This document shows, piece by piece, positions 33,901 to 45,900 of a stretch of DNA of 64,000 nucleotides. The position numbers and the translations under genes are program-made. Source of the stretch: Phoenix dactylifera (taxonomy: Eukaryota; Streptophyta; Magnoliopsida; Arecales; Arecaceae); assembly GCF_009389715.1 (NCBI RefSeq), contig NC_052399.1, positions 14,387,646-14,451,645 of the forward strand. The letters run 5' to 3'. Each line of letters opens with the position of its first letter. The first letter of the stretch is position 1. The notes under the pieces are model-generated. The model had not been told where the DNA came from. It saw only the letters and a list, made by a program, of their open reading frames with translations, and did not search any database.

Positions 33901-36900
33901 GAATTTATTAATGTTTTGGAGTATAAATTAGAGTTGATGTATTATTTTTTTTTTATTTTTTTGGTAAACCGGCGTCTCACTATCGAGTATGCCTCGAGCA
34001 AACAGTACAAAATGCGGGCTAGGCTCTGCGGAATGGGGGTAGTGCCCTCCCATACAAAATCTTCAGTGTGATGCGTTGTAAAGGAGGCGACCCAGTCAGC
34101 CGCATTGTTCATCTCTTGAAATACATGTGTGACCCCAAAAGAGTCGAGCCCCTCCAAAAGGTGGCATATATCATGGGCAAAAGGATGTAGATTTGGCCTT
34201 GTGCATCTACTCCTGATCCAGTCAATCAGTACAGCCGAATTGCTCTCCAAAAGTATCCGTCGAGCTTCTAGGTGCACTCTAGCATGAACGAGGCCCTCCC
34301 ACGCCGTGGGCAGCTCTACTACTGGGATCGACTCGTCAAATATGCGCTGCCTCCCTGCCGCAATCATCCGGAGGTCGTGATCTCTGATAACAAAGCCCAC
34401 GTCATACCTACTGCCACTTACTGAAATGCTAACGTCAAAGTTCACCTTGAGGAAGCTAGAGGGTGGAGGCTTACAGGATACCATAGGTACCGTCGCATGC
34501 CTGGTCGTTGCAAGAGCCAAATGGGGGCTCCAGACGTTCCTGTCCTCCCTAGGTGAAGTCTCAGCAGCTACACTCGCTAGCTCAGCTGCATGTCCAAATG
34601 CTCTATTCACCACTGACCTCGGATAGAATTTTCTGCCCTCGAATATTCTTGTATTTCTGTCCAACCATATGTGGTATGCCACGTAAGCCAATACAACTGC
34701 CCTTTGTGCCCATCCAGGTCTCCGCCCTGAATCCCTCAACTGTCTCAGGAATGTCTTTGTGGAAGTGAAGGTGTGTCGGTGGGTCAGGACAAGGCTCCAA
34801 ACCTGCAGCGCCCGCGGACATGTGAACAGTACATGGCTGATGGTCTCCTCTCCCGGGCAACTCTCACAATCAGTGGAGATCCAAACTTTTCTCCTAGCCA
34901 GGATCTCTCTGGTCGGTAGGATGCCCCAAACCACTCTCCACAGAAAAAGGGCCACCCATGGGTGGATCCGTAGCCGCCAGATCCAACGCCTCTCCACACT
35001 GCGAGCAGGCCTCGAGTCCATTAGAGCCTGAAGTTCACTAGCTGTGACTCTAGCCCTCCCTGACATGCTCCAAATCCTCTTGCTTGCCGTCCCCACGGCT
35101 GGTAGTGATGTAGCCAGCACTCTCTCTGCTAGAGCATCATCGAAGATGCTGTGAATCTGGTCAGCATCTCATCTGCTCTCCCTTGGAGTGAGGAGATCAC
35201 TCACTTTGCTCCTAGCCAGTGCTACTAGGTCAAAGAAGGTAGGTCATCTGGCTAACGACAATCCTGTGAGCCATCTATCCTCCACTACATCAATGCAACG
35301 ACCGTCCCCAATTGCCCGATGGATCCATGGGATCACAAGTGGGGCCCGCGCACACATCTCCCTCTAGATGTAGGAACATTGTCGTCCAGGTCTGAATACA
35401 TCTTTGTCGACCTGCTCCCCATACTTGGCTCTCATCAATCAGCTCCACAGTCCATCTGGCACCAAAAGGTATTTGGCCACATGCTTGGTCGCCGGTGTCT
35501 CCAGCCTGGTAACGAGGGAGTGTATACTCGGTCCTTCACTGCTCGTCGGCTGACAAAGAACCTCCGACACGAGCAAGTGGGTGCCTCCTTCCCGAGCTCG
35601 CCCACCCCAAACAAAGCTCTGTATCAATTGCTCCAATGACCTCAGCATGGTAATGGGAACCATAGTATTTGAGAGCAGGTATATAGGTATGGAGCTCAGT
35701 ACAGACCTGACTAGGGTGACCTGGCCCATCATGGACAAAGTGCTCGCTTGCCACCCCTCCAACCACTGAAGCTCAACTCTACCTCCATACAGTCTTCTCT
35801 GCGCAACCGCCGGCCAGTGATGGGAACCTCGAGATATCGCAAGGTTCCCTCATACTCGCCAATCCCTAAGATCGCTGAGATGGCATCTTTCGCCTACTGC
35901 TCAATCTTCGAACTGAAGCATATTGCCGATTTGGCCAGGTTCACCCACTGACCAAATGCCCTGCAATACTCCTCAATGACCCTGCAAAGTGCCTGTGTCG
36001 ACCTTGTACTCGCCCTCGCCATCAGTAGACAATCACCAGCAAACAATAAATGAGAAATCTAGAATGTACCTATCATTGGCCGGCAGGGCTTCACCACCCG
36101 GGCCTCAGAGGCACTGCATAGAGCTCTGGATAGGGCGTCCGAGCCGAGGATGAACAACAGGAGCGATAGCAAGCAGCCTTGCTGCAGGCGCACTGAAGAC
36201 TCGAAGAAGTGCGTGGGCATGCCATTCACTAAAATGGAAAAGGAAGGTGCCAGGATACAGCTCAACACCCATCTAATCCACTGCTGATAAAAGTCAAAGA
36301 GCTCTAAGGACTGTGTCAGGAACTGTCAATCATTCTATCATATGCTCTCTCCATATCCAACTTGATACCTATCAGACCCCGTCTACCTGGAGCACGCCTG
36401 AGATCACATATAAACTCCTGAGCTATCAATACATTATCAGAAATGCTCTGCGCCCCAATGAAAGCATCCTGCTCAGGGCTAATTAGTTCAGCCAGTACCC
36501 CTCTAACTCTCCTCACTAGAATCTTAGCAACTATCTTATAGAGGGTGGTGCACAGGCTAATTGGTTGGTAATGACTAAGCTCAGTGGCATTCTACCTCTT
36601 TGGAATTAGGGTGATGAAAGTTCGTTTCCACTCACTAGGTATCCTGGCCAACCTGAAGCACTGTAGGATGGCCTTGGTCACATTCGACCTAACTATGTGC
36701 CAATACCTCCTGAAGAAGATGGGGGAGAATCCATTCAGGCCTGGAGCCTTGTTCTCAGCTAGGGACCAAAGGTTCTCCTGAATCTCTGCTACTGATACTG
36801 GCCTGATCAGCTCCATATTCTCCACATCAGTGATTCTCCTAACTGGGGTAGGCTGGGTGGGTGGCCCCCTGTCGCAAGTCTGCTCTATCCACCTCGATCT

Positions 36901-39900
36901 TAAAAAACCCTCCAAAATTCCCCTAATCAATCTTGGATCATCGGTCATCTGGCTACTGCTCTCCCTGATGTTGTGGACTCTATTCCTCTGCCTGCGGATG
37001 ATGGTGGCTTGGTGAAAAAATCTTGTATTGTGGTCACCCTCTAAGATCCACTGAATTTTCGGCTTTTGTCTCCACAAGGTCTCCTATTGCCGCAGAAGGG
37101 GATGATGCATGGCAAGCTGGGCCTGAAGTTTTCCCTGCTCATCGTCAGTCAAGCCCCCTCTCAGGTTCTCTCTAACCTGAATGGCTTCAATAGATACTTC
37201 AGTCGCTTCAATCTTCCTGAAAATGTCCCCCACCTCAACCCTGTTCCATTTCCTCAGCCGTTGTTTGGTATCTCTATCTTGCGGGTGACCCGATACATGG
37301 CATCCCTTCGCACCGGCACCTGCCAAGCCTCCCTCACCACCTTCCAAGGACGAGGGTAAGACAGCCAAAACTTCTCAAAATGAAATGGGCCACTAATCTG
37401 AATAGAGGGGGAGGTACATACTAGCATAGGGCAATGATCCGACGCAATACGTGGTAGATGGCTAATCTTGAATCCAATTCTGAACCCATCCCACTGTAGC
37501 AAAGATCCGATCAATTCGCTCCCATACCCTAGCTTGACCCAGTCTATTGTTGCACCATATAAACCCTAGTATGGTATGACCCGGTCAATCTGCTCCCATA
37601 CCCTAGCTTGGCCCAGTCTATTGTTGCCTCGATATTGGACCCATATCGAAACATTACCCCGAAAATCCCAAGTCCACCAGTCCGTTTCTCAATATAAAGT
37701 CCTGAAACTTCCTCACTTCCAGCTTGTGAGTAAATGGTTTAACCCCTCTTTTTTAGGGGGCTGTCTACGCAGTTAAAGTCATCGGCCACAACTGTAGGGT
37801 ATCCTTGTTGGATCAGACAACTCACCTCATCCCACAACCATCTCCTCTCTCGGAAGTTTGTACTTGCATAGACAGCTGAAAGGACCCATGGCTGCCCACT
37901 ATCATCGGATATAACCATCACCATATTCTGATTGCATTCATTGAAAACATCAATTTTGTAATTGTCCAACTTCATATAACAATAATACCACCAGACAACC
38001 CCCAAGATTCGATTACATAGAATCCCCATGATCGGGGCAGCCTCCTTCTTGCTTGTTGTAAGCTCCTTCCTAAAAGTCTGGTTTCCAAGAGCACACAGAT
38101 AGATGGATCGTGCAGGTGAACTAATCTCCGAAAAACCGGGTTGAAGGATGGTTTCCTGCACCCCGGCAATTCCATAATAAAATCTTTATATCTGTGGAGT
38201 TGAGAGGAAGCTACCGCCCTCCCCTGGCTTGGATACCCCTGAACTTGAATCATCTTCCCAGTCTTGGATAGCCTGTTTCAGTTTGGCCACCATGCGTTCA
38301 TGGGCCTCAGCGATGGGAATTCGGCATGGCACCCCATCCTCTTCCCTTCCCGGTCTGAGAGTCACCTTGCCCCCTTCCTGCAAGCCCGCCCGTGAACCCT
38401 CTCCAGATAGCCGCCCCCCATTCTACCTAGGGTTCTGCCGCCCCCCTTCTTTCCTCATTTGGGCTCTCTAATGTCGCCGCAATAGACCTGTTGGGGCACC
38501 TGATTCCTGTCCGGCCGGATCTCTGGCACCTGGCACTTGTCCCCGTTCCTCCGCTGCCACGACCTCAGTCCCACGTCGAGCTCGGCCTGGCCTGCCGCCC
38601 GCCTTAGCTGCACTCACAATGGGGGTTGCATCCCTTGGCTTGCAACCACTAACCGCCGGTTCCCCATCTTCAGCAGCTGTGACATTGGAGCGCATCGGTT
38701 TCTCATGGCCCCGTGTCACGGTTAGCTGGCTCTCGATCTCTGGCAGTGAGGAAGGGGGAGAAGAGGGAGCTCCCGGCAACTGGGTACTCACTGGGGACGG
38801 CTGTGGCCTATGACGGAGACAGCTCGGACCGCCTCCACCATTTGGGTCTCGGATGAAGAGCCACTGTCCAACGAGCTCGTGACCCCACTTTCGGGTTCCC
38901 TCCGGTCCTTCGAGCCCGTAAGCCCATTCTTCCCTCGAGCTCTCAGTGGGCTTCGGTCTCGTTTGGATGGCCCAGGCTTGCTGGAGGCCTCACCCTGGTT
39001 TAAGGAGATCTGGGATGCCTTAATTGGGCTCGTTGGGGCTTCCGAAGGCCCATCATCCTTCTCGCCGAGTTGGATCGGCCCCGATTCAGAATTGAACACC
39101 GGGTCAAAGTAGCTTACCTCACCTGGGATGCCCGAGTCGCTGCCATTGTTAGCCACCGCCGGCGCTTTCCCCCAAGCGATCTTTGTGGCCTTCCTCTATT
39201 CGCGTAGCTCCGCCGCCTGCTCACCCACTCTCAAGCTGAACCTTGGTGAGTTGGGCCCCCGGTTGTCGACTGGTGCACCTCGGGTTGACTCAATCTCCAC
39301 CTCGGCAGTCTTGTTCTTCCCCGTCACCATGCCCGCCGGCCTCGGTGTCCAGATCCGATTGATTGTCATCCAGGGGCCAAAGGCCGGCTACAGGTCTTGG
39401 TCGGGGCCTGCCGCTGCCGGCCCCAGTGGGCCTTCCTCCACCATGGCTTCCACGCTTCCGATCTTCCCCTCGGCCGGTATCTTGGGTGGGGTTTCGCACC
39501 TACCCTTGCCGTGGCCGATGCAGCCGCAGGAGTAGCAAAGCCCAGGCAGGTTTTCATAAGTGAAATCCTACCATATCTTCTCCATGGCGCCCTGAAGGTA
39601 GATTTCGGGCTGCAGGGGTTTTAGGGCATCGATCTCAATCTTTGCCCTAGCAAACCCTAGCCGTCGCATGTTGTCTGTCGTTGCGTCTAGAGCCAGATGA
39701 TGTTTTATGATGAGATGCTTTCTCCATCTTTTGAATATTCTATATGTCTATTATTATGCATCATTTATATTTCTTTACTGGTCAAAAGTCTCGTGTCCTT
39801 GCATGCTTATATATTTGAATCTAATAATCATTTGTTAACAACAAATTAATAGCTCTTTTCTATAGACCAATACATTTTGATATTGGTAGTGTCCTGACAC

Positions 39901-42900
39901 ATAGCACAACTGCTATCTCGCCTCCAAAAATGTATCATGTGCCAATATAGGGATGTATTGCAATGAACTCACATATACCGCGGCAAGCTACTAGTATGGT
40001 ATCCGGTGTCGAGGCTGAAATTCTTGGAGAAGTTAATTTAGATGTGATGTTATTTGCTGTTCTTCTACTTTCTTTGTTAAATTTTAGCTATCATATGTTA
40101 GTATGTGGAGTATTGCATAATACAATTGAATTAGAGCCATATTTCAAATCATCAATAATGATTTTACAACTTATTGACATAAGTATTGTCATTTGATTTC
40201 AATGACTTAAGTCCATCTATATATGATTATTTAGGTAGGGACAAGTTCAATCTCATGAATCAAGCCATATGTTCAGAAGCTTGGACTTTGTAAATGTGAT
40301 GTGTTGCATCAAGTATTGAGACATTTATGATCCTTTTTTGGAAATGACTGAATGGTCCTTGCTGGTAGGAACGTTCTTGACAGATTGGATCATATATGCC
40401 AATAAATAAGTGTCTTAATAAACACATGCATTCATTTCTTAAATTCAACCATCCATATTTGTTAGAAAGGTTTGGCAATTTTATTGGCTTGATCCATTTA
40501 GCATGCTGATGTATTAGAAAATGAGGAAAATGCTTGTGACTACTTTATACATAAGAAAGATTTTGCTTTTTTTATATGCATAAGCATCAACTTGCTTCAA
40601 TTAATGAATGCTACTAATTCTACTTCTCTACTATGTATAAATGCTATGCCTGAAATTTATACTCCCTCTTTTTGACTAATACTTCAAAGAGACGCAATAA
40701 ATGTGAAATATATTTATCAATTCACAAATATAAAATTTGATGGTGGAATGTCTAATCTAAAATATTTCATTGGCTGATGGAATGGTAACTATCCATCAAA
40801 TACTCCCTGAGTCGGGCGTATAAAGTTTCTTGCTGCATTAAATAAAGATATTTTAAGGCTTGGTGCCACTTCATCCCTAATCCCAACCTATCCCACCTAT
40901 GATGGAAACTAGGCTTGTGGGCATATTGAGATTGTGCTTGCAGAATTAGGACTTTTAGATAGATGGGGGCTACAATGAGCATAAATGCTGCGCAGAATCG
41001 AATAAGGGTGGCAATCGGATCAGGTTGGATATGGCTCGTCTCAAATATGGATGGGTCAAAAATTCATCATCTCGAAACCGACTTATTTATTAAATAAGTC
41101 AAAAATTCATATTTGAGCTTGATCTATTTATTAAACAGGTAACCTAATTTGATCTGCATGATTCGTTTATCAAATGTGTCAAGTCAGGATGAATGGGTTA
41201 AACAAGTTAAGTGGATTTTTTAACGGGTTAAATCGATTTAAATGGGTTAAACTAGTTAAGCAGGCTGGGTTAAACAAAATAGAAATAGGTTAAGCAGGTT
41301 TTAAATAGGCTAAATAGGTCTTAAACGGGCTAGATGGGTTAAACAGTTTACTTGATCTAACTCGATCAGAATATTAAATGGGTTAAATGGGTCAGATGTC
41401 TGAAACTTGAACCCAATTCGAATGTTGATCATGTTAAACAAGTCGGCCTATTTACGATCCGAACTTATTTAGCCCAAATCCAAACTTGCTTATGGCAGGT
41501 CGAACATGGGTTGAATTGATAAGTTAGGTCACATTTTGCCAGCCCTAGAATCGAACCCTTGATCTCTTGTCTAAGAGGTGAGAGGTGATACTATCCATGC
41601 TAACACTCGATGGTGCATTAAATAAAGATCTTATGTAAATGAATCCTAAACCCAAAATAAATTACCGATTGATTGGTTCATTGCTACCAATGTTGTACGA
41701 TGGAAAGGGTCACTACATTCTCTTGTATTCATTTCTTAAAATTAGGTGCATACATCATACATGTCAATTGTCAAATGATAATTCTTGATATGTTGCATTG
41801 CTGAATCAAATTTCATGTATTAAAGATCTATTATGCTTGTGTTGTTGAGGGGCTATCATGATACCATGCTTGTTGGGTACCAGCATGGAAAGGTTCCATG
41901 TCCTTCAAAAGATCAATGAATAACATACTAAAGTGTGCTTTTTTATTTAATGCTCTTCACAGCTAACCATTTTCAATTGATTTTTGCTATTGTTCAAACA
42001 AAAGTAATAACTAATATATAATTATCTTTCATCCTTGTGCTTTGTGTTCGTTGGACACTTGTGTCTGGCTCTAGAAAATTGTGTTGGAAACGTATCTGAG
42101 TCAATACTTACCAGGCATTTGGATACTTATGAAGTTTTATGGTTACAACTTTTAAGGCTCGACAAAGAGTCGAACTCTTCCAATAATGAATTTGACCCTC
42201 CATGTTTGTGTTGGAAGTGAGCATTCTTTCTTTTCATTGATTGGCAAAGGATGTAGATATCGAAATAATTTTATAAAATGTTATCTTTCTTATATTCTTA
42301 TAGGTTATTGGGAGGTTTGAATGACAAACATGTACTAAAGAATCTTAACGAACAATATATTTTTAATGTTTATTTTTGATATTTAAACAAAAAATATTGG
42401 AGATATATATTTCAGTCAAATATATAATATATACTACGTATGTTTGACCTTTTTTTTTCTCTCTTGCCATTTTAGACACTTGGATATACATTCGAATCCA
42501 ATTCTCAGATTCGTGTCCATGCATTGCTGGATTTATGTTTTTTTCAAGTAGTTTATCATGCAAGCTAATGTTAGAAGCTTAGAACTAAGTACATATTAAA
42601 AATTAAGAACATAATTCATGGTGATGGTTGTGGCTGGACATAAATATTTTCATACATTGATAATATGTTGGAAGTGTTGTATACGTACCGTTGAACTCAT
42701 GTATTGATGGTGCAACTGCATGTCCATCATCCGTAGTCCATATATAATTGTTATGGATATGATGCACTATGGTGGACCCCTACCGTTACTAGCAACAAAT
42801 TTGGTATTCGAGTCAATGGGCTCTTGATATTGATTTTGGCTGGGACATCCCTATTCCTAGATCTTGCATCTGCATTAGTTAGAGGCCTTGATGGATCTAG

Positions 42901-45900
42901 CGCCTATCTTTAGGCTGGCAACCTAAATTGTCTATCACTTCCTTGCTCCCTATACTCCATTCCACTTTCCTTTGACCTAAAACAAAAAAATGACTTTTGG
43001 CTAGCATCATGATGATATACAGACACGGCATGCAAAAGCATACTGAATTGGTGATATTTCAGGGTTTGGTTTTTTTTATCTTAATTACTTTTGGGTTTTT
43101 AGTGTTGATTAGAGGTTTGAAAACTTGGAATTGGGGTTTTATTTTTTCTTCATTTGCTATGTTTTTCAAAAATTTTGTTTTATAGTGGTCCTGGAGCACC
43201 ATGAGTCATGTGCTTTGCGAAACGTTTATAAATTAAAAAATAGATAATCCATAAAATTTAGCTTGAAGTGCATATTACTAGTCCATTGTTGAGTATTTGC
43301 AGCTTGCAAACATCGAGATTTCCTTCATAATTTGGGCTGGGACTTTGACTCCAATATAAGTTATATATTAATGATCAATGTACTAGAAAGTTCACATCTA
43401 GTGAGTCAGTTAAGAAGCTTGACCTGGAGATTGAAGATCTGTGAGATTATTCCCAGAATTGGCCATATTGGACTGAAGTCGGCAGGCCCAAGTGACTTCA
43501 GTTTAATGCCGAAGGAAGAATTAGAACAGAGAATTGCAATAGCGATCTTTTGCTTTGTCTTCTTCAGAAAGATAAGGCCGTAGAGTCATGGCCGACTCTG
43601 TGGGGAGGTAGAACGGCCGCTAGCTGTTTGATCGAGCTTCTCTTCGGAAGCCTTCTCTATAAATCTCTACTTACCTTTTCGATTGATCGTCTACTGAGCC
43701 CCCATCTCTCCTCTCTTGCCTCTAGCAACTGACATGTTGCCCAAGGTGACAAGCCAAGAGGGGGGGGGGGGTGAATTGGTTTCTCTTAATTTTAACTATC
43801 TTACTTATTTTAAATGATGAGTTAGTGGAATTAAACAAATCACAATACAAACAACAAGAAGTATAGTGGTTCGGTGCTCTCCTTAGCACCTACGTCCACT
43901 CCCCAAGCGATCCCTTGGGAATTCACTATAATCCCGCGGATTACAGTTGGATTGTTTTCCGGGCTCACAATCCAAAAACCTTTACACTTTGGTTTTCCGG
44001 GTTCACCAAAAACCTATGTTGGTTTTACGGGCTCACCAACAAACCTATGTTGGTTTTACGGGCTCACCAACGAACCTTTACAATTGGTTTTCCGGGTTCA
44101 CCAATCAACCTATTCCGTTGGTTTTGCGGGCTAACCAACCAACCTTTACAAGTAGTTTAATAAACAAAGTAAGAAGATTTAAGCTCCTAGATGAGCAAAT
44201 ATAACAATATAATCTACAAAGAAGAGTTTAGAGAATAGTTATCGCTTGATGTGACTTCTCTCTTCTTTGTCAAGGATCTTCACTCTTCAAGGGTGGAAGG
44301 AGCTCTTAATGACTCTTGGAATCTGCTCAACCACTTTCTTTTGACTCTTGAATGAAGCTCTTGGATGAAGCTTGCCTTGCTAGGGTTCTCTCTTGAATGC
44401 ACTTGATGTATTTTTCAAAACTTACTTCCTCTGATGAATACCCCCTCTTAAATACTTCTCCAACCTCCAAATAGACCTTCCTGACCGTTGGATTGAAGAA
44501 ACTAGCCGTTTATAGCCGTTGGGAGTCCAAAAAGCACTTCTGCACAACTAGCCGTTATACTTCTGCCCGTGCTTGGGTCGACCCAAGAATTGGGTCGACC
44601 CAAACCACTGTTCATCAGATTTGGGTCAGCTCAAACTTTTCTTGGGTCGGCCCTCTCAGAACCACAGAACCTTGCATTTCAGCCTTCCTTTACTTGGGTC
44701 GACCCAACATTTCTTTGGGTCGACTCAAGGTTCAGTTGGGTCGACTCAACTTTTACTTGGGTCGACCCTCTCAGGATTTCCAGAGAACCTTTTCTGTCAT
44801 GTATTCTGTCATTGTCTTTGGGTCGACCCTCTCACTGTTTGGGTCGACTCAAGCTTGGGTCGACTCAACTTCATCTTGGGTCGACCCTCTCAGTATTTCC
44901 AGAGAACCATTTTCCTAAGTCTTTGAGAGGCTTGAGGTTTGGGTCGACTCATGCTTTCCTTGGGTCGACCCAACTTACTGTTCATCTGTGCCATTTTTGC
45001 AAAAGTGTGCCAAATGCTTTCTTGATGTGCCGGGGTCGACCCAATCAACCTTGGGGTCGACTCAATCCACACTTTGCTGCAACTCAAGGTTAGATTCATC
45101 CAAATAAACAATGAAATGCATTTATACAAATATACTGAGAGTAACAGACTTATAAATGAAGTATCGAATTAACTTGTAATATACTCTTGATTATTGCTTG
45201 TTAATCATCAAAATAACACTATCATCCTCATGACACATCACCATCTTTGAGTTCTGCCGAGCTTTATCCCCTATTTCTTATGCTTCTCCGGCGGCCGATG
45301 TGCTACCCCAACCGAACTCCACCTCTCCATATGCCCTATTTTTTCCTTGTATCGAGTGTAATCGTTGCTAGCTACCGGATAGGCTACCTTCGGTTGAGAT
45401 CCACCACCTCCATCGACACCGGTGAGCTCCCTTTCCTCTGTTAATCTATCCTTCCTTAGCCAAACCAAGCCCGATTTTTCTTTCTCTGTTTCGTGCTAAA
45501 CCGAGAACGTTCTCGGTTTCTCCTCCTTGTCGGTCGTCGCCTGCTATTGATGGCTAGCCATCAACCATCCAGGCCCAATTGCCGACCACCTAGGCTTGGC
45601 TGTTGTTGGACCTTCTTCCTCAGTCTCTTCCTTCTCTTCCCTCTCTTCTTCCTCGGCATTCTTCTTCTTCTTATTTCTTCTATTTTTCTTCCCATTTTCT
45701 CCTATTGTAATTAATTAAAAAAAGAGAAAAATATTTTTCTTTACTTGACTCGTGGACCAGATATATTGATGATCCTGAATGGCCCATGCTATCGACGGAT
45801 AAAATCCAGAGCCCTAACTGAACTCGAGTCAAGATTCCCTCTCCTCTCTCTTTTGTCTCTCTAGACAGACACAAGGATCCTAGTGTAAGCCCTGCTTTTT

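Larger units (their letters stand above)
33942..39710 (-). mobile_element. L1-type LINE, 5'-truncated and decayed, in MADS intron 2
   Basis: A minus-strand non-LTR retrotransposon in the same orientation as the host gene. The 3' end is marked by a T-rich tract on the plus strand (33944-33962), the reverse of the poly-A tail. Domain order from 39710 downward: ORF1 with a DUF4283-like end and CCHC knuckle, AP endonuclease, reverse transcriptase, zf-RVT, and a C-terminal RNase H as found in many plant L1 elements. ORF1 begins inside its domain, so the 5' end is truncated. Many frameshifts and stops are present. A target-site duplication was not established. Confidence 0.88.
43735..45230 (+). mobile_element. 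Solo LTR with 5-bp target-site duplication
   Basis: Starts TGTTGCCC and ends ATCATCCTCA. It is flanked by exact TGACA copies at 43730-43734 and 45231-45235. No internal coding region or second LTR is present, so this is a 1496-bp solo LTR left by recombination. It contains a poly-G stretch followed by TGAATTGG, a run of CACCAA/GGTTTTCCGGG repeats (43950-44150) and the GGGTCGACCC array. Orientation is given as the plus strand by sequence start only; it is not proven. Confidence 0.75.

Noticed and set aside
33942-39710. Possible LINE target-site duplication (GATG-rich words at both ends)
   Set aside because: The flanks (AGAGTTGATGTATTA and AGATGATGTTTTATGA) are only loosely alike, so no duplication was claimed.
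41180-41400. GGGTTAAA words resembling plant telomere repeat TTTAGGG
   Set aside because: The words are irregular, do not match the telomere unit, and lie inside a hAT-type element.
44493-45093. Overlapping plus-strand frames of 117-174 codons
   Set aside because: They follow from the GGGTCGACCC array in a solo LTR and differ only by frame.
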